Counted from the stretch's first letter, positions 1-8,864 are shown. The stretch is DNA of 64,000 nt from G963674685 sp964591275 (GCA_964591275.1 CAZQAE010000003.1:62001-126000), one strand, 5' to 3'. The notes: a model not told the origin generated them from the letters alone. Numbers and translations are program-made.

Positions 1-2
1 TC

Positions 3-1193
3 GGTACTTGCGCCGTCAATCCCAGCCCGACTGATTACCCCTGGCTTCTCAAATACGACGTTGGAGCGGACTCCGAGGACAGGGTCAGTACCGGCTCAGT
101 CGCGCGTGGCGTCGCCGTCAATCCCGGCGATGGATTAGTTTACGTGGCTACCGGAAGCCAGGGTCTTCAGTCAGCCAACGTCCTGGTTTTTGACCGTGAA
201 ACGTTGACGGAACAGTTCCGCGAACCCTTGAGCACCTGCGGCATTGACGGCTGCAACCCGACCGGCATCACAACGACCTGGCTTTCCTTTGGCAGCACGG
301 TCAAAAAGGAAATCATTAATGCGAGCGCCAACCCCATAAACGCTGCCGGCGAATTCGACGCCGGCGAACAGATCGTTTTCAAAATCTCGATTTTCAACAA
401 ATACTCGATCCCGATTCATTTCCTGCCGATGAAGGATATCTACGACACGACGCAACTCAGTTTTGTTTCGTCAACGCTAACGCCGGTCGACACAAACGAC
501 GACGGAGAAATCGACTGGGCCGACCTGATCCCCGTGATCGGACATGATATGCTGTTCGAGGAGCAGTATGAATTTGAAGTGACATTCCTGGCCCAGCCCG
601 AAGATTGCGAGCGCTTCGTCAACGGCGCCAACATCATGCAGATGACGGGCGCGGAAAATGACCAGGAAGAGGCCATCGATGATTCCAGCGGCTCAGCCGA
701 TTACAAAATCTGGTGCACATGCGTGACGGACGAAGACTGCGACGATGGCGTATTCTGCAACGGCCCGGAAACCTGCGAAAACCGGCAGTGCCTGCACAGT
801 GGAAATCCTTGCCCTTTTGACGACGAAATTTTCTGCAACGGCACAGAGACCCTTGAATGCATCGAAGAGACGCAGGAATGCGGCCACGCCGGAGACCCCT
901 GCGTGGATGACAATGACATGTGCAATGGCGACGAAGTCTGCGATGAGGAAGTGCAATCCTGCGTGCACTCCGGCGATCCCTGCGCGGACGACGGCGTGTT
1001 CTGCAACGGCGATGATTATTGCGATCCGACCAAACTGGATTGCCAGCACACCGGCGATCCCTGCGAGGAGGACGAAGAGTGTAACGAAGATGCCGACCTG
1101 TGCGTGGATAGGGGTGTTCCCATCGATAACGGCGAGGACGACGCCGGATGGCCCGAAGGAAAGGTGACTGGCGGCTGCTGCGGATGTGAGTGA
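3..1193 (+). CDS. Secreted propeller / Cys-rich repeat protein, 5'-truncated by window edge
   Basis: The reading frame is open from the first bases, so the gene begins before the window and the GTG at 144 is not a real start. About 90 residues of an NHL/YncE-like propeller (LLKYDV, GVAVNPGDGLVYVA) are followed by a DUF11-like beta domain starting at FGSTVKKEIINASANPINAA. A Cys-rich stalk of repeated CDDGVFCNG-type units comes next. The protein ends in GWPEGKVTGGCCGCE. The next gene on the same strand is a close paralog over this whole length, which shows what the missing N terminus should be: a signal peptide and the rest of the propeller. The location is presumably extracellular or cell surface. 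No enzymatic motif is visible. The Cys-rich units resemble the disulfide-rich repeats of myxobacterial surface proteins; the binding target is unknown. Confidence 0.85.
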   Translation, partial: GTCAVNPSPTDYPWLLKYDVGADSEDRVSTGSVARGVAVNPGDGLVYVATGSQGLQSANVLVFDRETLTEQFREPLSTCGIDGCNPTGITTTWLSFGSTVKKEIINASANPINAAGEFDAGEQIVFKISIFNKYSIPIHFLPMKDIYDTTQLSFVSSTLTPVDTNDDGEIDWADLIPVIGHDMLFEEQYEFEVTFLAQPEDCERFVNGANIMQMTGAENDQEEAIDDSSGSADYKIWCTCVTDEDCDDGVFCNGPETCENRQCLHSGNPCPFDDEIFCNGTETLECIEETQECGHAGDPCVDDNDMCNGDEVCDEEVQSCVHSGDPCADDGVFCNGDDYCDPTKLDCQHTGDPCEEDEECNEDADLCVDRGVPIDNGEDDAGWPEGKVTGGCCGCE

Positions 1194-1247
1194 GGAATTC
1201 GGGTTGCGAAAATATTGAAGTTGTCTGCGACTCTTAGGAGCCTGTCC
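1194..1247 (+). repeat. Duplicated 3' flank, copy 1
   Basis: These 54 bases after the stop codon match 3272-3325 after the paralogous gene at 52 of 54 positions. The tandem duplication therefore included the 3' untranslated sequence. No convincing terminator hairpin with a T-run is seen in it. Confidence 0.85.
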
Positions 1248-1408
1248 TCACTCGTTGATCCTGCCGCTATCCACAACATCGTTGCCGGGACACGGTAAAG
1301 CAATTTTCATTTATACTTCGATAGTGTAGTATTGACTGGAGGTGTTTTCTTTTCAAAAAAGGGAACATCGGCTTTTTGTTTTGAGTGATAAAACCCAAGA
1401 AGGACGCC

Positions 1409-3271
1409 ATGTTGAAAAAAACACACCATCAAAGCAAGCTGGCAGCCGCCTGTTTCGTCATCATTTTGATAACGGCCTTTGCCGGTCAGGCCTTCGCCCT
1501 GGACGACATAGTGCGCACGGTTTTTTCCATCGGAAACGTGAGCAGTTCATTCATGGACACTTACCCGATCATTGCTTTTTCCGTGAACGGGACCGAGTTG
1601 ATTCGGGCCGATACCTTCCATCCGACGCATCATGGCGTTGGTCCGGTTGGACTGGCCGTTGATCCCGTCGCCGAGCATCTATACGCCACGTATGAAAGTG
1701 AGGGTTTCCTGGAAGCTTTCGACGCCAGGGACGCCACCCCGCTGACAACGATCACCCTGACCGGGACCACGAATCTGGCCGGCATCGACGTTCGCGTCGG
1801 CGAAGGTCTTCTATACGTTATTGACCGACGCCAAACGACGCTGTGGGTATTTGATTCCGACACTTTCCAGCCTGTCGAAAATTGGACTTTGGAAGACCTG
1901 GGCGGAGGCGGCACATACGACCTCGAAGTGGTGGAGCATTGGGACGGCAAAGACGTCATCTTCGTCTCCAACGGCTTTCCAGAGGTGCATACCTACGATC
2001 TGGACACGCATGAGGCCCTGGATGTATATACTATGTCCAATTCCGCCGCTTCGATGACCGTGGACAACCATCGCGACGCGCCGATCATCTTCGCCGCCGC
2101 CACCAGCAACGGCACGCCGGGTGGCCATGCATTCCTGCTGAAGTACGACGTTGCCACAGGCCAGCAGGACCAGGTGAACGTGGGCAATGGCGATGGTCGC
2201 GGCGTTTCGGTCAATTCCGGCGAAAGTCTTGTTTACTTAAATGTCAATACTTCCGCCATATTCAATCCGAATTCCATCCGCGTCTATGATCAGGACACAC
2301 TCACGGAACTGCATAGCTACAGCCTGCCGGGCAGCTCAACCGACAATGAGGCAAGCCAACTCGCGTTCGGAAGCACGGTGAAAAAAGAGATCATCAACGC
2401 CAGCGCCAATCCTATCAATGGAGCAAACGAGTTTGACGCCGGCGAAGAAATCATCTTTGAGATATCGCTCACCAACAACCGCGAAGTGGACATTCACATA
2501 CTGCCGGTGACAGACCTGTATGACCTCACGCAGCTCGATTTCGTGTCCGCAACAGTTGCGCCCGTGGACACAACCGATGATGGGGAAATCGATTGGACCG
2601 ATATGATCACAACCATCGGCCATGACATGGCTTTTGAAGAGGTTTTCACTTTCGAGGTCACATTCCTAGCCAATCCCGATGACTGCCAGCGTTTCGTCAA
2701 CGGCACAAACATCTTACAGACGCACGACATAATCGACGCCAGAGATGAGCCTGTGGAGGATTCCAGCGGCTCGGTCGATTACAAAATCTGGTGCACATGC
2801 GTAACGGACGAAGATTGCGACGACGGCGTATTCTGCAACGGCCCGGAAACCTGTGAAAATCGGCAGTGCCTGCACAGTGGAAATCCCTGCCCCACAAACG
2901 ACGACATCTTTTGCAACGGCGTAGAGACCCTCGAATGCATCGAAGAGACGCAGGAATGCGGACATGCCGGAAACCCCTGCGTGGATGATAACAACATGTG
3001 CAACGGCGACGAAATCTGTGACGAAGAAACACAGTCGTGCGTGCACGAAGGCGACCCTTGCGTGGATGACGGAGTATTCTGCAATGGCGACGAATTCTGC
3101 TCGCCAAACAAGCTGGACTGCCAGCATACCGGCGATCCCTGCGAAGAGGACGAGGAGTGTAACGAGGAAGCCGACCTGTGTGTGGGTGATAGTGTTCCCA
3201 TCGGAGGCGACGAGGACGACGCTGGCTGGCCCGAAGGAAAGGTGACCGGCGGCTGCTGCGGATGTGAATGA
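1409..3271 (+). CDS. Secreted propeller / DUF11-like / Cys-rich repeat protein with C-terminal Cys motif
   Basis: The protein is about 620 aa. I chose the ATG at 1409, preceded by AGAAGGA, over the GTG 24 bases upstream. It has a type I signal peptide ending near AFA-LDD and no lipobox. A YncE/NHL-like propeller spans roughly residues 40-310, a DUF11-like domain about 320-425 (STVKKEIINASANPING), and a Cys-rich stalk of CDDGVFCNG/GDPC units about 460-605. The C terminus is GKVTGGCCGCE. The whole gene and its 3' flank are a tandem duplicate of the preceding gene. Structure suggests a surface adhesin or ligand-binding protein; no catalytic residues are recognisable. The terminal Cys cluster is shared with 29328-30194 and may be a sorting or anchoring signal (inference). 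Confidence 0.85.
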   Translation: MLKKTHHQSKLAAACFVIILITAFAGQAFALDDIVRTVFSIGNVSSSFMDTYPIIAFSVNGTELIRADTFHPTHHGVGPVGLAVDPVAEHLYATYESEGFLEAFDARDATPLTTITLTGTTNLAGIDVRVGEGLLYVIDRRQTTLWVFDSDTFQPVENWTLEDLGGGGTYDLEVVEHWDGKDVIFVSNGFPEVHTYDLDTHEALDVYTMSNSAASMTVDNHRDAPIIFAAATSNGTPGGHAFLLKYDVATGQQDQVNVGNGDGRGVSVNSGESLVYLNVNTSAIFNPNSIRVYDQDTLTELHSYSLPGSSTDNEASQLAFGSTVKKEIINASANPINGANEFDAGEEIIFEISLTNNREVDIHILPVTDLYDLTQLDFVSATVAPVDTTDDGEIDWTDMITTIGHDMAFEEVFTFEVTFLANPDDCQRFVNGTNILQTHDIIDARDEPVEDSSGSVDYKIWCTCVTDEDCDDGVFCNGPETCENRQCLHSGNPCPTNDDIFCNGVETLECIEETQECGHAGNPCVDDNNMCNGDEICDEETQSCVHEGDPCVDDGVFCNGDEFCSPNKLDCQHTGDPCEEDEECNEEADLCVGDSVPIGGDEDDAGWPEGKVTGGCCGCE

Positions 3272-3325
3272 GGAATTCGGCTTGCGAAAATATTGAAGTT
3301 GTCTGCGACTCTTTGGAGCCTGTCC
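3272..3325 (+). repeat. Duplicated 3' flank, copy 2
   Basis: This is the second copy of the 54-base flank described at 1194-1247. It differs at two positions. Confidence 0.85.
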
Positions 3326-3375
3326 CCTTTGACTTAAACGCAACGGATTGACGGCGATCTTTGCTGGTCTTCTTC

Positions 3376-3412
3376 GCAAGAGCTACGAAGCCTTCGAAGC
3401 CACTCCTACATT
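3376..3412. repeat. Possible REP-like palindromic sequence
   Basis: On the minus strand this reads GTAGGAGTGGCTTCG followed by AAGGCTTCGTAGCTC. It resembles the GTAGGAGxGxC...GC-arm pattern of bacterial REP elements and the clearer copy at 58952-59023. It lies in a convergent intergenic region, where REPs usually sit. The match is short. Confidence 0.35.
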
Positions 3413-3437
3413 GCTCATTGTTTATTGATAATTGATA

Positions 3438-4295
3438 TCAGCAACCGTACTCATAGATCCAACAAGTATCCACCACGTCATCGCAGTCCAAATCCTGATC
3501 GGCGTATATCCGCCGCCCATCAAAGTTGAAGATGGCGGAATTGCACACATTGACGAGGCCGTCGCAGCCATCGTCGCCGTATTCTGAAATCCTGTTTCCG
3601 CCGGCGTCATAAGTATATTCCCAACAGTATTCAGCGGCGTCATCACAGCCGTTATCCTGTCGCCATGCATCCAGATTTCCATCCGAATCGTACTCGTAAT
3701 AGATACAGATGATATCCTGCGCGTCGCAACCATCGTCTATGTACCTGGCCGTAAGCCGGTTCATGCTGTCATGCTCGTAGGTCGTACACGAGTCTGGAAT
3801 ATCGTCGCAGAAATCGTCCCATTGATCGGCCACCAAAAGCCCCGATTCATCATACTCCCGTAAATTGCACTCGTCCGGCTGCCGGTCGCATTCATAATCC
3901 ACATTGCTTGTAAGCTGGCGGCCATCGCTGTTATAAGTCAGGTCTCTGCACCAGTTCGGCGTTCCGTCACAGTCATCGTCCCGCCTTTCGGCGAGCAAGC
4001 GGGCGGCGTCATCGTAAGAATAGGTCCAGCAGATATCGAAAAGGCCGTCGCATGATTCGTCAACGTCCTTGGCTGTCCGCAACGCGCCTTCGTAGCTGTA
4101 GAGCATGCACCGGTCCAATTCGCCGTCGCAGGAAAGATCCCATTTTTCCGTAATCAGACCGCAAAAATCATCGTCGCCCGCGTCGTCGTCATCGCTGCTT
4201 GCGTCATCATCGCTGTCGTTGATATTTACGTCGCTGTCGTCGCCGCAGGTCAGCGCCAGGCAAAAGGGCATAACAAAAAACAGCACGACGATCAT
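3438..4295 (-). CDS. Lipoprotein with nine 27-aa YD-like, Cys-paired repeats
   Basis: The frame extends to an ATG at 4394. The ATG at 4295 gives a conventional lipoprotein signal (MIVVLFFVMPFCLALTC), so it is preferred; neither start has a good ribosome binding site. The lipobox is LALTC. An Asp-rich tether (GDDSDVNINDSDDDASS and onward) comes next. Then come nine consecutive units of about 27 aa with the pattern CD-x4-D-x-C-x3-Y-x-YD-x-x-G-R-L. The YDxxGRL part resembles RHS/YD repeats. The two Cys per unit (C-x6-C) could form a disulfide in each rung. The protein ends EYGC. Outer-membrane or surface location is inferred. No toxin tip or RHS core domain is present, so this is not a canonical Rhs effector. 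Confidence 0.75.
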   Translation of the reverse strand: MIVVLFFVMPFCLALTCGDDSDVNINDSDDDASSDDDDAGDDDFCGLITEKWDLSCDGELDRCMLYSYEGALRTAKDVDESCDGLFDICWTYSYDDAARLLAERRDDDCDGTPNWCRDLTYNSDGRQLTSNVDYECDRQPDECNLREYDESGLLVADQWDDFCDDIPDSCTTYEHDSMNRLTARYIDDGCDAQDIICIYYEYDSDGNLDAWRQDNGCDDAAEYCWEYTYDAGGNRISEYGDDGCDGLVNVCNSAIFNFDGRRIYADQDLDCDDVVDTCWIYEYGC

Positions 4296-4516
4296 GGGCA
4301 AAAAATCTCGGATCGGCTCTATGAAGCGAGGGAAATTCAATAAGGGGTATAGTAGCGCCGTAACGTTATGGCTTTTATGGACATACTCACTCATCCACGC
4401 ATTCTACGCCGCAAGCAGCGAGGAATTAAACCCCAAGGGATTAATATCTAGAAAATATTTCTTGCCGGGCGAAGAGTTTCATGTACAGATGATACCTATC
4501 TTTGATGGAGGACATT

Positions 4517-5009
4517 ATGAACAAATGGAAATGGCTGGCAAATGTAGGACTGGGCTTTGTGTTTTTATCAATGCTGTGGATGGCTTGCGGCGACGATGAC
4601 GATGACGACGATACCGGTGACGACGNNNNNNNNNNNNNNNNNNNNNNNNNNNNNNNNNNNNNNNNNNNNNNNNNNNNNNNNNNNNNNNNNNNNNNNNNNN
4701 NNNNNNNNNNNNNNNNNNNNNNNNNACGTAGACGACGACGTTGATGACGACGTAGACGACGACGTTGATGACGACGTAGACGACGACGTTGATGACGACG
4801 TAGATGACGACGTAGACGACGACGTAGAGGATGAAATATGCAAAAACGGCGTCGTAATCGATCCTCTGCCGAGTCCATTCATGACGCCGAACTCTCTATG
4901 CACGAATTGCCACGCCACTGGCGGCAGCGCGCCTCTGGCCCATGACGGCGAACATGATGCGGGCGCTCCTGGTTCGTGCATGGCTGCCGATTGTCACGCC
5001 TGTCCCTGA
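4517..5009 (+). CDS. Asp-rich lipoprotein with haem c-like motif, interrupted by assembly gap
   Basis: The ATG at 4517 is preceded by GGAGG at good spacing. The signal peptide ends LWMAC (lipobox), then GDDDDDDDTGDD. A run of 100 N (4626-4725) follows. After the gap a different frame carries eight or more DDDV repeats and then a short C-terminal domain with CTNCH (a CxxCH haem c attachment motif) and CMAADCH (CX4CH). The frames on the two sides do not match because 100 N is a placeholder length. I treat both halves as one gene because the low-complexity GAC/GAT array continues on both sides. The likely role is a small periplasmic-facing mono- or di-haem lipoprotein on a flexible acidic tether. 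No partner redox gene is adjacent. Confidence 0.65.
4626..4725. other. Scaffold gap (100 N)
   Basis: Exactly 100 N lie inside an Asp-codon tandem repeat. This is the usual placeholder for a gap of unknown length where short reads could not cross the repeat. Confidence 0.99.
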
Positions 5010-5059
5010 AACAACGAATCGTTTTGGAAGCCAGCTATCCATATAGGCGGCAGCCGGTA

Positions 5060-5242
5060 TTAAATCCACCGCGTGACGATAAACAGAAACAATGAAATAA
5101 CGATTATCGCTGAAAACACGTAGAACCGGATTTTAATCGGCTTCGGCGGTACTTTGTCGCAGGTTGGGCAGCGGGGGGCGTCGATTCCGCCGGGGCAACG
5201 GGGAACCGCTTTTTTTTCGATGGGTGACGAAGGCAAAATCAT
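5060..5242 (-). CDS. Small membrane protein with Cys pairs
   Basis: The protein is 60 aa. The N-terminal half carries CPGGIDAPRCPTC, a Cys arrangement that could bind zinc. The C-terminal half is one hydrophobic helix (FYVFSAIIVISLFLFIV) ending TRWI. It starts about 7 bases after the stop of the Wzz-like gene on the same strand, so it is probably co-transcribed with it. It may modulate polysaccharide export, but nothing in the sequence shows this directly. Family not recognised. Confidence 0.6.
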   Translation of the reverse strand: MILPSSPIEKKAVPRCPGGIDAPRCPTCDKVPPKPIKIRFYVFSAIIVISLFLFIVTRWI

Positions 5243-5248
5243 TTTGAA

Positions 5249-6751
5249 TCAAAATTTAAAGGCGAATTTGACGATTACGAGAATGACGAAGGCCGCCGCG
5301 ACAACGCAAGCCGCCACAATTGTCATTTGTGCGGCTTTCTGACGTTTTTGCACATCCTGCTCTGTTTCGATCTTGGGAATCGTGGTCAAGACGGAAATGC
5401 CGAGGAAATCTTCCATTTCTTCGGGCGATTTGAAGCTGTCATCAAAATGTTCAGCCAGAAAAATGGAAACAAATCCGATGAGAAGACCCAAGGCGATGCC
5501 GACGGCTACAATCTGCGGGCGGTTGGGTTTATAAGGCCTGGTTTGCTGCTGCGCAGGATCCACAACCTTGAACTGCTGCCCCTTGCGCTTACTTTCAAGT
5601 TTTGCGGAACGCGTGGCCTCGTCAAGCTTGGCGAGAATGCTCTCATAGGCCATGCGCTTATTGTCGTAATCGCGGGTCAGGATGGATAATTCCTGCTCGA
5701 CTTTTGGCGTATTCTCGACACGCAACTGGTACTTTCTGAGTTGCGCCCGAACACTCGACCGCTCTGCTTTGATACGGTTGATGTCAAGTTGCGCCGATTG
5801 CAGGTTCATCTCGAGATTTCTGGTCATGACGCTGCCGGTCTGTTCAACTTTGGGCGCGCTGAGTTTTTTCTCCAGAGCGACGATCTTGCTTTTGAGTTCG
5901 ATGACGTCCGGGTGTTCGTCGGTGTAACGAAGCTGCAGGTTGGACAGGTCCGCCCTCATTTTCTCCAACTGAACATCGGAGCCGATGACCTCGCCCCCGG
6001 CACCGGAAATCATGCTTTTTTGCCTCACTTCCGTTAATTGCCCGGAAATGAGTGAATATCGGTTTTCCGCGCCGCGCAGGCCGTCCGAGTTGGTTTGCAA
6101 TTGGAGTTGCAACCCCTCGATGGTTCGAAGGTTCGCTTCAAGTTGCTCGGGCAGTTCGCCGATGTGCATTTGCTTGAACTCACGGATTTTTTTCTCGAGA
6201 ACTTCTAGTTCTTCCTTGAGTTCATCGCGGCTGTTGCCTAAGAAGACAACCGTATCATCAGCCTGCTGCTCCCGCGCCTGCGTCGAACCTTCGATGAAAA
6301 GGCTGGCGAGTTTGTTGGTCACCTGCATGACCATGTAGGGATCAGGTCCCTGGAAGAAGAGTGTAAAGGCGTCCTTGCCCTCGACGCGCAGTTCAATGTT
6401 TTTCCTCATGATGCCTACGATGTCTTCCATCGCGACATTCTGCTGGATCAGGTCGGAAAAAAGATTGTACTCGGCTATGACGCGCTCCAGCAGTGTGCGC
6501 GAAAGAATCTGCTGACTAATGGTGGCCATGTGCCGCTCGACCGAAAAGGAGACGGAGGATTTGACGTATTCCTCCGGCACCTGCTGCGCCTCCACCAGAA
6601 TGAGCGTGTAAGAGCGATAGACATCATTCAATAACAGGGAGCCGACGCCCGTGATGAGCAACATGGTCAGAAGGGGCACAATAATCAGCCACTTTCTGTA
6701 CCAGACGATTTGGAGGTACTCCTCTACGACGAATGCCTTTTCCTCAGCCAC
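5249..6751 (-). CDS. Wzz/GumC-type polysaccharide co-polymerase
   Basis: This is a PCP-family inner-membrane protein that controls polysaccharide chain length or export. It has an N-terminal Wzz segment (EEYLQIVWYRKWLIIVPLL) with the first transmembrane helix. A periplasmic coiled-coil region of about 350 aa follows (ELEVLEKKIREFKQ and others), with a GNVR-like part near LSILTRDYDNKRMAYESIL. A second helix lies near the C terminus. There is no fused BY-kinase domain. The open frame extends to an ATG at 6829, but the GTG at 6751, preceded by GGAAGG, gives the usual family N terminus and is preferred with moderate certainty. No Wzx, Wzy or Wza is adjacent. The 60-aa membrane protein follows directly. 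Confidence 0.85.
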   Translation of the reverse strand: MAEEKAFVVEEYLQIVWYRKWLIIVPLLTMLLITGVGSLLLNDVYRSYTLILVEAQQVPEEYVKSSVSFSVERHMATISQQILSRTLLERVIAEYNLFSDLIQQNVAMEDIVGIMRKNIELRVEGKDAFTLFFQGPDPYMVMQVTNKLASLFIEGSTQAREQQADDTVVFLGNSRDELKEELEVLEKKIREFKQMHIGELPEQLEANLRTIEGLQLQLQTNSDGLRGAENRYSLISGQLTEVRQKSMISGAGGEVIGSDVQLEKMRADLSNLQLRYTDEHPDVIELKSKIVALEKKLSAPKVEQTGSVMTRNLEMNLQSAQLDINRIKAERSSVRAQLRKYQLRVENTPKVEQELSILTRDYDNKRMAYESILAKLDEATRSAKLESKRKGQQFKVVDPAQQQTRPYKPNRPQIVAVGIALGLLIGFVSIFLAEHFDDSFKSPEEMEDFLGISVLTTIPKIETEQDVQKRQKAAQMTIVAACVVAAAFVILVIVKFAFKF

Positions 6752-6893
6752 AATCCTTCCAATCCGTTCAGATTTAGTTGATAAACGAGCGTCGACGCAC
6801 ACTATCATGATAATCCGTGGACTTGACAACCTCTTTTTTCGCGGGACATTTGTTTTTTATTACGGATCGCTTTGATCATTATCGGAGGTCGTG

Positions 6894-7556
6894 ATGCCCG
6901 AAAGATTCCTGATCGACGGCACAAATCTGATCCGCAGCAATCCAAGCCTTGACAAGCTGGAGCGCATCGAGGGAAGCCACGCCTCGCGTGAGCGGCTCAT
7001 CGAGTTGGTGAAAGCTATGGCCGACCGAGAAAAAAAAAGGTTTTGGCTTATTGTTTTTGACGGCCCCGGAGATGTGGACGCCGAAAGGCGCGACCGCGTG
7101 GACGTGCGCTACTCCGGCGCTCAAACCGCCGACGAGTTGATCATGGAGGCCGCCCGAAACGCGCTAGCCGTTGGGGCTAAAGTGATAATCGTATCGAGCG
7201 ACAACGAACTGACTATCGATGGCGCGCAAACCATCAAATCGCAGGATTTTTACGACGAGCTCGTCAGTTTCACAAAGGCGCCAAAAGAGGACGATTCAAC
7301 GCAAAAAGCGCTGCGAATGATCGAATATTTGATCGAAAAGGGAAATTTGCCCTCCGGCATCCTAAAGGACTCCAAGCGAATAAGGGACTTGGCGCAGCAT
7401 CTGGATTATTATTCCCAAGGCGAAATGTCCTCCCAAAAGCTGGCAAAAAAGGTAGAGGGCATTCTCCGAAAAACGGGCATTCTGGGCGATGCTCCCGATC
7501 CTCAAAAGGAAGTCTATCGAAACTTGAAAGAATATTTCCAACAGAAGAAGCCGTAG
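6894..7556 (+). CDS. NYN domain protein (YacP-like, PIN-fold nuclease)
   Basis: The protein is about 220 aa. The N terminus (RFLIDGTNLIRSNPSL) carries the first acidic active-site residue of NYN/PIN domains. FDGPGD and SSDNEL supply the further conserved acidic positions (the latter in the S-x-D-N-E-L context). GGAGG lies 5 bases before the ATG at 6894; a GTG codon immediately precedes it. The C-terminal 100 residues are charged and helical with no recognised domain. NYN proteins such as YacP/Rae1 act on RNA; the substrate here is unknown. The gene is divergent from the Wzz-like gene. Confidence 0.75.
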   Translation: MPERFLIDGTNLIRSNPSLDKLERIEGSHASRERLIELVKAMADREKKRFWLIVFDGPGDVDAERRDRVDVRYSGAQTADELIMEAARNALAVGAKVIIVSSDNELTIDGAQTIKSQDFYDELVSFTKAPKEDDSTQKALRMIEYLIEKGNLPSGILKDSKRIRDLAQHLDYYSQGEMSSQKLAKKVEGILRKTGILGDAPDPQKEVYRNLKEYFQQKKP

Positions 7557-7671
7557 CCGCATCGTAACAATGACGCTTGATATGACAACATCGCTTTTTC
7601 ATACTAAAGAAGAACTTGATGACTGAAAGATTCGTAGCATTTTCACTTTTTAAAATCATGGCGGCCCGGAA

Positions 7672-8658
7672 TTGTTGCTTCGAATAAAACCTTCAAAAAG
7701 AGCGATGTTCATCGTCGCTACAGTCCTTTTGGTTTTGGGCGTGGCTGAGATGTTGCTCACGACTCGATTCGGCGACGCGCCATCGGCCGACAGGTTGCAT
7801 TTCAATCTGAACCCTCTGGCGAATGAGAATCTGTTTATCTACGATCCCGCACTTTTTTGGCGTCTCAAGCCCGGAGCGCTTGATGGAGAATCCAGGATCA
7901 ACAGGCTCGGCATGCGTGGTCCACCGGCTAAAAAATCAAGAAAAAGCAAAACATTACGCATTTTGTTGATCGGGGATTCGATTCCCTATGGGTTTAAGCT
8001 TGAAGACGATGAAACAATCGGCGCGCATATGCGGCGGCTTCTGGGCGACAAGGGCGCGGTGGAAGTCATCAATGGCGGCGTGGTGGGATACTCGTCATTT
8101 CAAACCATGAATTATTTTCAGCGCGAACTGGCTTCCTGGAAACCGGACATCGTCGTAATCTACGTGGGCAACAACGATTGGATCGACACGCCAACCTTTG
8201 CCGATAACGCGCAGCCTGTCTTGCGAGAATCGATTGGAAGCACCTGGAATACCCTGCGTCGATTGGCCCTTTATCGCTCAATGCGTTCTTTGTTGGTAAA
8301 AAGTCACTTGCTTGAGACACGTTTTAAAGTCGGCGGCAAGCGCATTGCCCGCGTCAGCCCGGACGATTTTGTGGCTAATCTACTGGCCATACGCGATTTT
8401 TCCGAAAAAATCGGAGCAAAGCCTCTCTTTTGCCGAATCGTCCAATTTCAGGGCAATCCGCAATGCGCGACAAGCGGATTTTATCCCACCGGGACCGACC
8501 TGCAAATGGTGGATACCCTAAAGCCCTTCGAAGACCTGTGCGTGCCGGAGGCCCGCCGGTATTTTATGGACGGCATTCATCCCACATCGGAGGGCGCGCT
8601 GCTGATGGCAAAGGCCATTGCAGAAAAAATCAACGGACTCACAAGTTTGAAACAATAG
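7672..8658 (+). CDS. SGNH/GDSL-family hydrolase, membrane-anchored
   Basis: The protein is up to 328 aa. It has an N-terminal hydrophobic helix (FIVATVLLVLGVAEMLL) and then a secreted SGNH domain. Block I is IGDSIPYG near residue 101, the block III-like GNND is near 165, and the catalytic DxxH is DGIHPTSEG near residue 300. The start is uncertain: TTG at 7672, or ATG at 7705, which would still keep the membrane helix. This family often esterifies or de-esterifies surface glycans. It differs from the MBOAT-linked SGNH proteins at 41562 and 44103. It stands alone between the NYN gene and the Bat operon. Confidence 0.8.
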   Translation: MLLRIKPSKRAMFIVATVLLVLGVAEMLLTTRFGDAPSADRLHFNLNPLANENLFIYDPALFWRLKPGALDGESRINRLGMRGPPAKKSRKSKTLRILLIGDSIPYGFKLEDDETIGAHMRRLLGDKGAVEVINGGVVGYSSFQTMNYFQRELASWKPDIVVIYVGNNDWIDTPTFADNAQPVLRESIGSTWNTLRRLALYRSMRSLLVKSHLLETRFKVGGKRIARVSPDDFVANLLAIRDFSEKIGAKPLFCRIVQFQGNPQCATSGFYPTGTDLQMVDTLKPFEDLCVPEARRYFMDGIHPTSEGALLMAKAIAEKINGLTSLKQ

Positions 8659-8864
8659 ACAGTTTCTTTCCTTTGAGATATTTTCCCCGTCCGGCAGCCT
8701 GATCGAGGAACCTGGAAACACTTGGAGTTGTCTATAGAAAAAGAGTCTTTAAAAACCTGTTGACATGGTTATATTTCCCATTAGCGCCTTTCCAGCAAGC
8801 GAACACGTCGGCAAGAAGGTTCCCTGCCGCTCGACATCGCCTTTGAAAAGGGGCTTTATTTCGT
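8659..8864. other. Intergenic region upstream of Bat operon
   Basis: About 200 bases lie before the operon. A TTGACA occurs at 8760-8765, but no good -10 box follows at 16-18 bases, so I do not call a promoter. No hairpin terminator is seen after the SGNH gene. Confidence 0.5.

Noticed and set aside
8760..8765. TTGACA box upstream of the Bat operon
   Set aside because: No acceptable -10 box at 16-18 bases distance.
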